Below, in pieces: positions 45,798-55,565 of a DNA stretch of 64,000 nucleotides; position 1 is the first letter of the stretch, and each line of letters begins with the position of its first letter. The stretch comes from an uncultured Lachnospiraceae bacterium. GTDB lineage: Bacteria > Bacillota > Clostridia > Lachnospirales > Lachnospiraceae. Position numbers and translations under genes: made by a program. The stretch covers positions 30,507-94,506 of the forward strand of contig CAKRCW010000011.1 in the NCBI GenBank assembly GCA_934309145.1. The letters are read 5' to 3'. A model generated the notes under the pieces. It was not told where the DNA came from and ran no database searches. It was given only the letters and a program-made list of their open reading frames with translations.

Positions 45798-46877
45798 TTA
45801 CTTATTTTCTTTTTTGTACGCAGGAATTTTTAGATTGTCAAAGGTAGCCATATTGGAATAAACCGACATAGCCATATCTAAAAGTGGAAACATTGTTATT
45901 GCCCCTGTTCCCTCTCCAAGACACATATGTGCATGTATTATTGCCTCCTGATTCATCGCTTTAAGAGCGTAAACTGCGAGAGGCTCTTCTGAAATATGTG
46001 ATGGCAGAGAGTATTTCTCCACATCCGGATTTATGCGGGTTGCGGCTAACGCTGAGATTACAGAAATCACGCCATCCATTACGACAGGTATTTTATATTT
46101 AACTCCACCCATAAATATTCCTACCATACCCGCTATCTCGTAGCTTCCTGCCTCCGCTATAATATCAATGATATCACTTATCTTATTATTATATATCTTA
46201 GTCCTTATTCTGTCCAAGGTATTCTTAACCACATTTATCTTCTTGGATAAGCCGGAATTGTCTAAGCCGGCGCCTCTTCCTGTCGCCTGCTCGGCGGTCA
46301 TATCAAGGAGATGAGCACCTAAAATGGTAGTCGGTGTCGTATTGCCTATACCCATCTCTCCTGTGGCAATTATTCCATATCCCTTTTTCTTAAGCTCTCC
46401 AGCTATCGCTATTCCTGTATCTATTGCCCTCTCACACTCATCCCTTGACATTGCAGGCTGTCTGGCAAGGTTTCTTGTTCCCCTCGAAATCTTTCTGTCA
46501 ATAATCGCATTTGTTGTAAGCTGTTTTTCAGGATAAGTGTCCGTGTCCATTCCTATATCTATCGTATACACATCCACACCGGCACAGGCAGACATATAAT
46601 TTACACTTGAACGTCCGGCAGCAAAATTCTCTGCAACAATTCTTGTTACCTCTTTTCCAGTCTGGGTAACACCCTCCTCGACAACTCCGTTATCAGCACA
46701 CATAATCACAAGTGCCTTTTTCGTTATATCACACGGCAAAGGAGAGCCTGATATGGCACATATTTTAGTGACATATTTTTCAAGCAGTCCCAGACTTGAG
46801 ATAGGCTTAGCTATGCTGTCCCACCTCTCCACAGACTGTTTTAATATTTCTTCATATTGGATATTGTTATCTGCCAT
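45798..46877 (-). CDS. cobT: Nicotinate-nucleotide-dimethylbenzimidazole phosphoribosyltransferase
   Basis: This 359-residue enzyme activates the lower-ligand base of cobalamin as its alpha-ribotide. Family blocks are IMCADNGVVEEGVTQTG, GEMGIGNTTP, TGRGAGLDN and the C-terminal HMCLGEGTGA with the catalytic Glu. Overlap with the cbiA-like gene upstream is eleven bases. It is the last cobalamin gene before the hydrogenase genes. Confidence 0.95.
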   Translation of the reverse strand: MADNNIQYEEILKQSVERWDSIAKPISSLGLLEKYVTKICAISGSPLPCDITKKALVIMCADNGVVEEGVTQTGKEVTRIVAENFAAGRSSVNYMSACAGVDVYTIDIGMDTDTYPEKQLTTNAIIDRKISRGTRNLARQPAMSRDECERAIDTGIAIAGELKKKGYGIIATGEMGIGNTTPTTILGAHLLDMTAEQATGRGAGLDNSGLSKKINVVKNTLDRIRTKIYNNKISDIIDIIAEAGSYEIAGMVGIFMGGVKYKIPVVMDGVISVISALAATRINPDVEKYSLPSHISEEPLAVYALKAMNQEAIIHAHMCLGEGTGAITMFPLLDMAMSVYSNMATFDNLKIPAYKKENK

Positions 46878-48291
46878 TTTTATGCATGTACTCCTTACAT
46901 TTATCTATATAGCTGCATATTGCCTCAGGGTTGCTGTAATAATAAAAATGCGGAAATCCCGCTATAAGGCTCGGCGTATGTATAATACAGCTATAGGTCT
47001 TATCAGGCGTAAGAGGCTTCCATGCCGAAAATGAGCTTCCACAATCTGTGCTGTCCCAGTAATGAAACTCATGTCCCCTCATGTGACAGTCATTGCCAAA
47101 CAATAAAGAGCTGCCGTCATGTATCCCATTTGCCTTAGCTTCCATATATCCAAATCTTACAAGCCTTCCGGTTCGATATCCCTCTCCGCCAAGAACACCA
47201 GCCATGTCGTATGTTTCTCCGTCTGTCCCCTCAAGCCTCCTGCCAAGATACAGAAATCCTCCACACTCTGCTATACATGGCATACCATCTCTGCACACCT
47301 CATATATACTGTCTCTCATGCTCTTATTTGCACTAAGCTTATACGCATAATTCTCCGGATATCCGCCCCACAATATAAGTCCATGTATGTTATCAGGCAG
47401 TTTATTGTCATGCAAAGGAGAAAAGTATATAATCTCAGCACCAAGCCTCTCTAATATATCTATGTTCTCAGCATAGTAAAATGAAAATGCTTCATCTCTC
47501 GCCACAGCTATCCTTATATGCTCCTGATTAAGGCTCTCTTTATCACATATATTATCAGGTAACCTGTGAACCGAATACTTAAGCTTCTGTGCCCTGGCAG
47601 CAAGCTCAAGAACAGCATCAACATCTATATTCTCACATACCGCATCACATACATCATTAATCCATCTGTCAAACTCCCAAACCTCCTCAGGTGCAACAAG
47701 TCCAAGGTGCCTTGAAGGAATCGTAAGGCTGTCCATAACCGGAAGAAATCCCAAAACAGGTATCTTGCACTCTGCCAAAATCACATCACGGATTCGCGAA
47801 TAATAAGCCTTTGAAACTCTGTTTAGAATCACACCGGCTATGCCACTGTCCCTGCGAAAATTCTTAATGCCATTTATAAGAGCCGCAAGTGTAACGCTGC
47901 TGCCCTTACCGTCAACAACAAGTATTACAGGTGTCTTAGTCTGCCTTGCAAGCTCATACGCTGAAGCGGTAGTTGACACGCCTCCAAGCCCGTCATAATA
48001 CCCCATGACACCTTCAATAATGGTTATGTCAGCTTCCCTTGAACCATTTGCAAGAATGTATGAGGTTGTATCATAATCTGTAAAATAAGTGTCAAGATTA
48101 CCCGACTCTATACCAAGCACCTGTCTGTGAAACATCGGATCTATATAATCAGGTCCACACTTAAATGAAACTACGTGCTTACCTTTTCTTTTCATGGCAG
48201 CAATAAGTCCACAGGTTATGGTTGTCTTGCCACCACCACTAGATGGGGCGGCAATCAGTATTCTGTTAGGGCAGGCACTTACCTCACGCAT
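46867..48291 (-). CDS. cbiA: Cobyrinate a,c-diamide synthase
   Basis: This 474-residue amidotransferase has an ATP-binding SSGGGKTT near residue 15, the substrate region FKCGPDYIDPMFH, and a C-terminal glutaminase domain with nucleophile Cys in AECGGFLYLG and a later His-Glu pair (GHEFHYWD). It amidates the a and c side chains of cobyrinate with glutamine and ATP. A 58-base AT-rich gap without terminator separates it from the fusion gene upstream. Confidence 0.94.
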   Translation of the reverse strand: MREVSACPNRILIAAPSSGGGKTTITCGLIAAMKRKGKHVVSFKCGPDYIDPMFHRQVLGIESGNLDTYFTDYDTTSYILANGSREADITIIEGVMGYYDGLGGVSTTASAYELARQTKTPVILVVDGKGSSVTLAALINGIKNFRRDSGIAGVILNRVSKAYYSRIRDVILAECKIPVLGFLPVMDSLTIPSRHLGLVAPEEVWEFDRWINDVCDAVCENIDVDAVLELAARAQKLKYSVHRLPDNICDKESLNQEHIRIAVARDEAFSFYYAENIDILERLGAEIIYFSPLHDNKLPDNIHGLILWGGYPENYAYKLSANKSMRDSIYEVCRDGMPCIAECGGFLYLGRRLEGTDGETYDMAGVLGGEGYRTGRLVRFGYMEAKANGIHDGSSLLFGNDCHMRGHEFHYWDSTDCGSSFSAWKPLTPDKTYSCIIHTPSLIAGFPHFYYYSNPEAICSYIDKCKEYMHKNGR

Positions 48292-48349
48292 ATTCTATAC
48301 CTCGATTTACATATATTTCTCACATCATATATTCTTAAAAATTACTATA

Positions 48350-50299
48350 TTAAAAGCTCGCTATATAAACTGAATTTTCAGCAGTCATCATGTGATAGCT
48401 GCCAAGCACATGGCTCTTAGATATTCCCACACAGACTATATCCATGTCCTTATATTCTGGATATATCTCAGTAACCCTGATTAAGTCTGACAAGGTTTCC
48501 ATGGTGACACAGTCAACCACAAATCTAACATTCTTATTCTTATTTCTCACTGCCTCTATAATATCAAGCAGTCTGCCGCTGCTTCCTCCTATAAACACAT
48601 GTGTTGGAGTGGCAAGCTCAGATAAAACCTCAGGTGCATTTCCGGAAATAATCTCTATATTATCTGCCGCAAACTTCCTCTTATTTTGGTTAATCAGCTC
48701 AACTGCTTCCTCTTTTTTCTCTATCGCATATACAATACCCTTATTAGCTATAAGTGCTGCCTCTATAGATATCGAGCCAGTTCCGGCACCTACATCATAC
48801 ACAACAGAGTTACAGTCAAGTCCTAGCTTAGCAACAGCGATTGTCCTTACCTCCTGCTTTGTCATAGGAACTTTTCCACGAATAAACTCCTCATCTGAAA
48901 GTCCCGGAAGCTTATAATTTCTTGTATTGTTATTTATAAATAAAGCAACTGAAAGCGAGTCAAATTCACGATTAACCATATCAGACGGCGAGCCTTTTGT
49001 TATGCACTCATCCTCATAGGACAATCTCTCGCCAACTATAACCTCCACATCGTTCATTCCATATTGAAGAAGCTTTTCACAGGTATCTGCCACCTGCCTC
49101 TTAGCTCCAAGCAGCGAACATACATATCTGTTATCCCTGATAAGAGGAATAAGTGTTGTAGTCTTGCCATGATTGCTTACCATACACGCATCCTGCCATG
49201 CTATCTTAAGTTTGTTCATAAGATAGACTGGAGACGATATTCCGCTTATCGGTACGACCTCCATATCACAATCTGAAAATGCTGCCGCTCCAGAATAAAA
49301 GCCTATATCCCCAGAGTACAACAGTGCAAAATTATTGTACTCCTCATGCGAATCGATATAGCTTTTTATTACCTCAGGCTTATACTCTATAAGATGTGGC
49401 TTGTTCTCGTAGCCCTTGTATATCTCAAGCACACGCTTAGCACCAATCAGCACATCACTGTCATTTATTGCTTTTAATGCCTCCCCGGTCAAAAGGTTAA
49501 AGTCACCTGCTCCCATACCGATAAGATATATCTTGCTTGTCCTGTGACCGATAATCATATCTAAAACTTGAGCCGGAGTATATGACCTGCCGACACACTC
49601 CTTAGGTCTGCCGACAACAACTATTCTCATCCCAAGACGGATTGCAGCCTCGCATTTTTCATCAAAGCCACCGGCATGCCCTGTATTCTTAGTTACAAGT
49701 ATGTCTGCATCTGTCATCTTAAACATCTGATAATTCATATCCTCGCTGAAAGGTCCCTGCATACAGATAAGATTTTTGCCACAAAAACCAAGCGTCTCAC
49801 ATTTATCCATAACCTCTGTTGTAGGAAGAACTCTCGCAACACAGCGATTTTTGTAATCATCTATTATGGTATATTTATCAAGCTCCTTACTTCCTGTCGT
49901 GATAAATATTTTTCCTGTAGTTTTGTTAAGGTGGCTGGCAGCCTCATCCACAGAACCGGTATATACAACCTCTGTGTCAAACAAGTCTCTCTTATCCCTC
50001 TCTACACGGATATATTTTACCTGACATCTGCCACATGCCGCATACACATTTTTAGTTACAAGCTCGGCATACGGATGGGTTGCATCTATACAATAATCAG
50101 GTGCAAGCTCACTTAAAAATTCTACCATTCTGTCCTCGTCCATGCGCTCGACATAAACATGAACATTAGCCCTGTCGGGCAGAAGCGTTCCACCATATGC
50201 TGTTGCAACACAGACAGATACATCTATGTTATTGTCAGCAAGAATCTCTGTAAGCTTTCTTCCCTCTAAGGTTCCCCCATATATAACTACCTTTGTCAT
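48350..50299 (-). CDS. CobK-CbiE-CbiT trifunctional corrin-ring enzyme
   Basis: This 649-residue protein fuses three enzymes. Residues 1-250 are CobK/CbiJ (precorrin-6A reductase: VVIYGGTLEGRKL, DATHPYAE, TKNTGHAGGFDEK). Residues 257-455 are CbiE (C5 methyltransferase: YLIGMGAGDFNLLTGEA, YSGDIGFYSG). Residues 460-649 are CbiT (C15 methyltransferase/decarboxylase: VYDVGAGTGSISIEAA, FIGGSSGRL). Together they carry out consecutive late steps of ring contraction chemistry. It overlaps the cbiH-like gene by four bases. Confidence 0.92.
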   Translation of the reverse strand: MTKVVIYGGTLEGRKLTEILADNNIDVSVCVATAYGGTLLPDRANVHVYVERMDEDRMVEFLSELAPDYCIDATHPYAELVTKNVYAACGRCQVKYIRVERDKRDLFDTEVVYTGSVDEAASHLNKTTGKIFITTGSKELDKYTIIDDYKNRCVARVLPTTEVMDKCETLGFCGKNLICMQGPFSEDMNYQMFKMTDADILVTKNTGHAGGFDEKCEAAIRLGMRIVVVGRPKECVGRSYTPAQVLDMIIGHRTSKIYLIGMGAGDFNLLTGEALKAINDSDVLIGAKRVLEIYKGYENKPHLIEYKPEVIKSYIDSHEEYNNFALLYSGDIGFYSGAAAFSDCDMEVVPISGISSPVYLMNKLKIAWQDACMVSNHGKTTTLIPLIRDNRYVCSLLGAKRQVADTCEKLLQYGMNDVEVIVGERLSYEDECITKGSPSDMVNREFDSLSVALFINNNTRNYKLPGLSDEEFIRGKVPMTKQEVRTIAVAKLGLDCNSVVYDVGAGTGSISIEAALIANKGIVYAIEKKEEAVELINQNKRKFAADNIEIISGNAPEVLSELATPTHVFIGGSSGRLLDIIEAVRNKNKNVRFVVDCVTMETLSDLIRVTEIYPEYKDMDIVCVGISKSHVLGSYHMMTAENSVYIASF

Positions 50300-51024
50300 T
50301 TACGATACCCCCGCGGTGTTACCATACGATTGTTTATATTCCTTGTCTGCGAGTTTCCTATAAAAACTGTCGTAAACATATCAAGCTCCATATCCTTTAA
50401 TTCTCCAAGAGTTGTTATAACGAAAGCTTCTCCCTCACGTCCTATATTTCTCACATAACCACACACTGTGTCAGCAGGCATATTCCTCATCACTATCTCG
50501 CAAGCCCTCTTAAGATAATCTCTTCTTGTGTGGCTGGCAGGATTATATATACATATTGCCATATCTGCCGCTGAGACAAGGTCAAGTCTCTTTTCTATCT
50601 TCTCCCATGGTGTGAGCAAATCACTTAAGCTTATAACCGAAAAATCGTGTCCAAGCGGTGCTCCAAGTACCGCGCCTCCCGACAACGCCGCAGTTATTCC
50701 AGGAACAACAACCACGTCAACTTCAGGATATTTGACGCTTAACTCAAGTATTATTCCTGCCATACCGTACACACCTGAATCGCCACTACATATCATGGCG
50801 GTTGTCTTACCCGAATTTGCTGATTCAAGGGCAAGCTCACATCGCTTAACCTCCTCGCGCATACCATTTACTATATATTCCTTATCTGGAAAATGCTCCT
50901 CAATAAGCTTAATATATGTCTTATAGCCTGCGATTACCATGCACTCATCCAAAGCCGCATGAGCCTCATATGTCATCTTATCTACTGCTCCCGGACCTAT
51001 TCCAACTACATATAATCTCTTCAT
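50296..51024 (-). CDS. cbiH: Precorrin-3B C17-methyltransferase
   Basis: This 242-residue enzyme methylates C17 and contracts the ring. It has the SAM-methyltransferase start MKRLYVVGIGPG, ICSGDSGVYGMAG, VVPGITAALSGGA and the CobJ-type AICIYNPASHTRRDYL. ATG at 51024 gives the family N-terminus; TTG at 51051 would add nine residues. The ATG lies 47 bases inside the cbiG gene, an unusually long overlap. Confidence 0.92.
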   Translation of the reverse strand: MKRLYVVGIGPGAVDKMTYEAHAALDECMVIAGYKTYIKLIEEHFPDKEYIVNGMREEVKRCELALESANSGKTTAMICSGDSGVYGMAGIILELSVKYPEVDVVVVPGITAALSGGAVLGAPLGHDFSVISLSDLLTPWEKIEKRLDLVSAADMAICIYNPASHTRRDYLKRACEIVMRNMPADTVCGYVRNIGREGEAFVITTLGELKDMELDMFTTVFIGNSQTRNINNRMVTPRGYRK

Positions 51025-52006
51025 CTTCGATATTAATCTCCCTTCTGGCAAGTGCTACAGTAACCCCATCATAAACCGTCTTGTTACATACAAGCAAGTT
51101 TCTGTCCCCTCCTGCACACATGACAGCACTTCTCTCACAAACGCAGTCAATTCCTGTTACATTCCTGACAAAATCAGATGACGAGTACTCACCCGAAAGT
51201 GTTTTAAGCTCTGTCTCGCTGTATGTAATAAACGGGATATTCAATTCGTCTGAGAGAGCAATAATTCCCTCCTCATTCTTCTTCAAATCTATACTTGAAA
51301 CTGAGCACACAGCACGCACATCTATGTCATTTTCGCTAAGGCACTTATACACCGCATCCCTTATCTTGTCACTTGCAGTTTCTCTTCTGCAACCTATACC
51401 TACAACAATATCTCTGGGTATAAGCTTTAATATTTTTTCGTCAGTCCTTGATGCCCTGTCCGATATCTCCACACTATAAGAGGTCTTTTCACCGTTAATA
51501 AGCTCTGCCGATATCTTCTTTGCAATCGTCCAGTCAGTCACGACCAGATTATTTTTCCTTGCAAATTCGTCCACCGCAAATGCTCCGCATACATCCGTCG
51601 CTGTCGTGATAACCGCCTCCGCATTTATGCCTAAAGAGAGCTTTTCGGCAAGCTCATTTGCACCACCTGCATGACCTGACAATATCGGTATGCAGTAATT
51701 AGCGGCAACATCTATAACTATAACAGCGGGATCATAAGATTTGTGACCTATATAAGGTGCTATGCTTCTAACAGCAATCCCTGTTGCAGCGATAAATATA
51801 ATCGCAGAGACATTGTCAAAATATCTTCCTGTAAGCTCCTCCACAGAAGCACTGTCAGATATTTCATCAAGAGCAACACATTTTACCTTGCAGATTATAT
51901 CATCAGCCTTGCAGATACCCGTGTCTATTATATATTTTTTAAGCCTGTTCATAAGCTCATAGCCCTTTTTACTACAGGTGAGCATTAATATACACTTAGA
52001 ACCCAT
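50978..52006 (-). CDS. cbiG: Cobalt-precorrin-5A hydrolase
   Basis: This 342-residue enzyme opens the lactone ring and releases acetaldehyde in the anaerobic route. CbiG blocks are visible: IFIAATGIAVRSIAPYIGHKSYDPAV, ILSGHAGGANELAEKL and the C-terminal domain GIGCRRET and CSVSSIDLKKNEEGI. Its presence fixes the pathway as the cobalt-early, oxygen-independent one. It lies two bases after cbiF. Confidence 0.93.
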   Translation of the reverse strand: MGSKCILMLTCSKKGYELMNRLKKYIIDTGICKADDIICKVKCVALDEISDSASVEELTGRYFDNVSAIIFIAATGIAVRSIAPYIGHKSYDPAVIVIDVAANYCIPILSGHAGGANELAEKLSLGINAEAVITTATDVCGAFAVDEFARKNNLVVTDWTIAKKISAELINGEKTSYSVEISDRASRTDEKILKLIPRDIVVGIGCRRETASDKIRDAVYKCLSENDIDVRAVCSVSSIDLKKNEEGIIALSDELNIPFITYSETELKTLSGEYSSSDFVRNVTGIDCVCERSAVMCAGGDRNLLVCNKTVYDGVTVALARREINIEDEEIICSWNRSGSSR

Positions 52007-52008
52007 AA

Positions 52009-52773
52009 TCAGTTTTCCTCCACAACAGCCTTCCTGAATTCCGTAGAAAATGTCTTGTCATACAGCTTGGATTTTTCATATTCAGATTTAAGCACATATC
52101 CGACTATAATCAATGCTGTCTTGTTAATACCATTATCACTCATAACCTGAGGGAGCTCACCAACTGTAGTGTGCACTATCTTCTCATCAGGCCATGTTGC
52201 CTTATATACAACAGCTACAGGGCAGTCCTCACTATACCCACCTTCAATAAGCTCATTTTTTACCTTCTCTGCCAGTCCCGATGATAAAAAGAGTATCATA
52301 GTTGACTGGTGCTTTGCGAGAAGACCAAGCTTCTCCTTATCAGGTACAGGAGTTCTTCCCTCCGCGCGGGTGATAATAACGCTCTGTGAAACATCAGGAA
52401 GAGTATACTCACACTTTAACGCTGCTGCCGCACCAAAAAGCGAGCTTACACCCGGACATACATCATAGGCGATATCACACTCGTCAAGCTCATCCATCTG
52501 CTCCTTGATTGCCCCATATATGGCAGGATCACCCGTGTGAAGTCTTACCGTAGTAAGGCCTTTTTGCTCTGCCTCACGGACAACCGCTATTACCTCCTCT
52601 AACGTCATATATGCACTGTTATATATCTTACAATCAGGCTTTGCATACCCTAAAAGCTCTGGGTTCACAAGCGAACCCGCATATATTATCACATCTGCCT
52701 TCTCAAGCAGTCTTGCACCTCGAACTGTAATTAAATCGGGGGCTCCCGGTCCTGCTCCAACAAAATGAACCAT
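52009..52773 (-). CDS. cbiF: Precorrin-4 C11-methyltransferase
   Basis: This 254-residue SAM-dependent enzyme has VHFVGAGPGAPDLITVRG, IIYAGSLVN, RLHTGDPAIYGAI and CPGVSSLFGAAAAL, all typical of CbiF/CobM. It methylates C11 of the corrin precursor. A three-base gap separates it from cbiD. Confidence 0.95.
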   Translation of the reverse strand: MVHFVGAGPGAPDLITVRGARLLEKADVIIYAGSLVNPELLGYAKPDCKIYNSAYMTLEEVIAVVREAEQKGLTTVRLHTGDPAIYGAIKEQMDELDECDIAYDVCPGVSSLFGAAAALKCEYTLPDVSQSVIITRAEGRTPVPDKEKLGLLAKHQSTMILFLSSGLAEKVKNELIEGGYSEDCPVAVVYKATWPDEKIVHTTVGELPQVMSDNGINKTALIIVGYVLKSEYEKSKLYDKTFSTEFRKAVVEEN

Positions 52774-52776
52774 AGC

Positions 52777-53958
52777 TTATACCTCCTGTTTTATACCGAA
52801 TATATCAAGAACATCCCGACAGGCTTCGGTACATCCAAGATAGCCGTATTTCTCTGAAAATAACATAACCCCACAGGTCATAGAATCACCTGTTCTTCTC
52901 TTCACATGAGCATTTATATATTCACATATACTTCCGATAACCTTATTCATAAGCTGCCACTCATCGAGAAGCCCAAGCACCTCCTCGGTATTTATGCATT
53001 GCATTATCCTTACAGCCATATCACCAGTTCCACCACAAAGTACGGTATGAACAGCGAGTATCTCCATCCTTCCGTCTGCCACCCTTGAGTGAGTGTTCAT
53101 TATACCTGCGGCAAGCTTAACAAGCTTTCCTATGTTACCAACCAGTAACATATCCTTAAATCCATAAGCCACAGCGAGGTCTAAGGTTTCGCCTATATAG
53201 TTACTGCACTTAACACCCTCATCTATATCTATACCAAGGTATTCAGATGCATAGCTTCTTCCATAATTACCCGGTGTCACAAGAAGCTTTCTCTTACCTT
53301 GATTATATCTCTGTCTTATCTCTGTCTCTATCGTGTCCACAATGGCTTTCTCGCTCATCGGCTCAAGTATTCCGCTTGTGCCAAGCACCGACAAACCATC
53401 CTCAATTCCAAGCCTTGGGTTAAAGGTCTTTTTGGCAAGCTCCACTCCGTCAGGAATACTGACAGTTATCATCAGCTCTGGAAAATGCTCAGCCAGCTCA
53501 CATATATTACCGACAGATTCAAATATCATCTTCCTTGGCACTGTATTTATAGCTGCATAACCTATTCCCTGTTCTAATCCTTCCTTCGTCACTCTGCCAA
53601 CACCTATACCACCATCAAGATAGAGGTTAGTGTGTTCCGTATCACGAAAACATTTATCTACACATCTGTCCTTGTCAAGCTCATTTACGGTTACATATAT
53701 ACCTGTGCCATCTGTAACATCAGGATCATCCCCGCTGTCCTTTACAACCATATAGGTTACGCCCTCTTCTTCTATGTCAAAGGACTCATATACAGGTATA
53801 TCAACGGTTATTCCCTTAGGTGTCTTAAGCGACACTATAGATTTCTTTACTCCAAGTAAAAATTGTGCGGCAGCCGCTTCCGCGGCAGCCGCCGCACAAC
53901 TTCCTGTTGTCACGCCACATCTCAATTTTTTCTGATTCTTAATAACGTATCGTTCCAT
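52777..53958 (-). CDS. cbiD: Cobalt-precorrin-5B C1-methyltransferase
   Basis: This 393-residue enzyme has the CbiD start LRCGVTTGSCAAAAAEAAA, KDSGDDPDVTDG, GIGRVTKEGL-type block (seen as GVGRVTKEGLEQ), and ITPGNYG-like TPGNYGRSYASEYLG. It methylates C1 in the anaerobic pathway. It follows the small unknown gene by 21 bases. Confidence 0.95.
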   Translation of the reverse strand: MERYVIKNQKKLRCGVTTGSCAAAAAEAAAAQFLLGVKKSIVSLKTPKGITVDIPVYESFDIEEEGVTYMVVKDSGDDPDVTDGTGIYVTVNELDKDRCVDKCFRDTEHTNLYLDGGIGVGRVTKEGLEQGIGYAAINTVPRKMIFESVGNICELAEHFPELMITVSIPDGVELAKKTFNPRLGIEDGLSVLGTSGILEPMSEKAIVDTIETEIRQRYNQGKRKLLVTPGNYGRSYASEYLGIDIDEGVKCSNYIGETLDLAVAYGFKDMLLVGNIGKLVKLAAGIMNTHSRVADGRMEILAVHTVLCGGTGDMAVRIMQCINTEEVLGLLDEWQLMNKVIGSICEYINAHVKRRTGDSMTCGVMLFSEKYGYLGCTEACRDVLDIFGIKQEV

Positions 53959-53979
53959 TCAGCCTCCAAAAAACAGTTA

Positions 53980-54183
53980 TTAGTTGCAGCTGTCATCCTC
54001 AAAATTACCAACTGTTCCATTAGCCCAAGGACTTCCAACATCACATCTTCCGTGATGATAAACCTCCACCGTCTGTCCCTCGCTGACTGTATCTTCAACG
54101 TGAAGATTAATACGGTTTACTCCTGCTCCCATTCGGGAATCAAGCAGTTCAATTATATTCTCAACGTCCTGATAATTAACCAT
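53980..54183 (-). CDS. 67-residue unknown protein in the cobalamin operon
   Basis: The protein is acidic, with a helical N-terminus (VENIIELLDSRMGAG), a strand-like centre, and a C-terminal block HHGRCDVGSPWANG followed by EDDSC. Two His and two Cys could bind a metal. AGGAGG lies nine bases before the ATG, and the gene overlaps the MATE stop by eight bases, so it is a real translated gene. I do not recognise a family. Its place between a MATE exporter and cbiD hints at a role in corrinoid or metal handling, unproven. Confidence 0.7.
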   Translation of the reverse strand: MVNYQDVENIIELLDSRMGAGVNRINLHVEDTVSEGQTVEVYHHGRCDVGSPWANGTVGNFEDDSCN

Positions 54184-55549
54184 TAACCAATTCCTCCTGT
54201 ATCTTTCTTCTAACTATTACAAAGCATACTATATGTGCCAGAGTTGTCACAATCCAGCTAACCGGATAAGTCATATATAATGATGTCGTGGAGTGGAACT
54301 GTTCCATTCTGAAGAATGTAAATATCCATAACAGTCTGAGACCACACGCACCAATCAAAGAAACTATAGTAGGCAAAACTGAATATCCCATACCTCTTAA
54401 TGAACCTACCATTACATCCATGATACCACATAATGCATAGGTAGTGCAGATAACCTTAAGTCTCCTCATGCCTGCTGCCTTGACAACCGCACTCGATGTG
54501 TAAAACCCAAGCAATGTATTACCAAAAAATACTGCCAGATTACCAAGCACAAGTCCAACGACAATAACACACGCCTGTGCCCTAAGCAGTATCTTGTTAA
54601 TTCTGTCATATCTTCCCGCGCCCATATTCTGACTTGTAAATGATATGGTCGCCTGATGGAATGCATTCATTGAAACATACACAAAGCCCTCAATGTTGCT
54701 CGCTGCTGAATTACCTGCAACAGTTATCGCTCCAAAGGTATTGACCGATGACTGGATTATAACATTGGATATAGCAAATATTATACCCTGAAAGCTTGCC
54801 GGAAGTCCCACCCTTAAAATCTGCTTGAATTTATCGTAATGTATCTTTAATTTTCTGATATCCAGATGTATGTCTCCCATTGATTTAACCAGACATCTAA
54901 CTATCAAAAAAGCTGACACGCACTCTGATATTGCAGTCGCAAGTGCAACACCTGCTACACTCATTTTAAAAATAATTACAAACACAAGATTGAGAACAAC
55001 ATTTATTGCTCCGGCAATGAGCAGATAATATAATGGTCTCTTCGTATCACCAACCGCACGAAGTATCGCGCTTCCAAAGTTGTACAGCATCATGGCTGTC
55101 ATTCCGATAAAGTATATACGAAGATACTGCGTTGACAGAGAAAGTACATCATCCGGAGTCTGCATCCATATAAGTATCTGTCTCGCACCTATTATACCTA
55201 CAAGCGTAAGTATTATGCCGCTGTAAATACTTAAAAGCATGGCAGTATGTACTGTCTCCGATACATCCTTCTCATCATTTGCACCATGAAATCTTGCAAC
55301 CAAAACATTCGCACCTATGGACAATCCAAGGAAAAAATTAGTCAGAAGATTAATCAATGCTGTGTTAGAGCCAACAGCGGCAAGTGCATTATCACCTGCA
55401 AACTTACCGACCACTATAACATCGGCAGCATTAAATAATAGCTGTAATATACTTGAGCACATAAGCGGCAATGTAAATGCCAGAAGTCTTGGCAATATCG
55501 GACCATTGCACATATCAAGCTCATACTTCTTTATTCTATTTTCAGACAT
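54176..55549 (-). CDS. MATE-family transporter at the head of the cobalamin operon
   Basis: This 457-residue protein has about 12 helices in two homologous halves (LPRLLAFTLPLMCSSILQLLFNAADVIVVGKF, and QILRVGLPASFQG in the second half). Only short parts are quoted as family marks: the paired starts and the GNAL-type GDNALAAVGSN loop. Substrate unknown; location suggests but does not prove a link to corrinoids. GAGGTG precedes the ATG. It shares the MATE fold with the 22.5-kb gene but only modest identity. Confidence 0.88.
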   Translation of the reverse strand: MSENRIKKYELDMCNGPILPRLLAFTLPLMCSSILQLLFNAADVIVVGKFAGDNALAAVGSNTALINLLTNFFLGLSIGANVLVARFHGANDEKDVSETVHTAMLLSIYSGIILTLVGIIGARQILIWMQTPDDVLSLSTQYLRIYFIGMTAMMLYNFGSAILRAVGDTKRPLYYLLIAGAINVVLNLVFVIIFKMSVAGVALATAISECVSAFLIVRCLVKSMGDIHLDIRKLKIHYDKFKQILRVGLPASFQGIIFAISNVIIQSSVNTFGAITVAGNSAASNIEGFVYVSMNAFHQATISFTSQNMGAGRYDRINKILLRAQACVIVVGLVLGNLAVFFGNTLLGFYTSSAVVKAAGMRRLKVICTTYALCGIMDVMVGSLRGMGYSVLPTIVSLIGACGLRLLWIFTFFRMEQFHSTTSLYMTYPVSWIVTTLAHIVCFVIVRRKIQEELVNG

Positions 55550-55565
55550 CTAAAATACACCTCTG

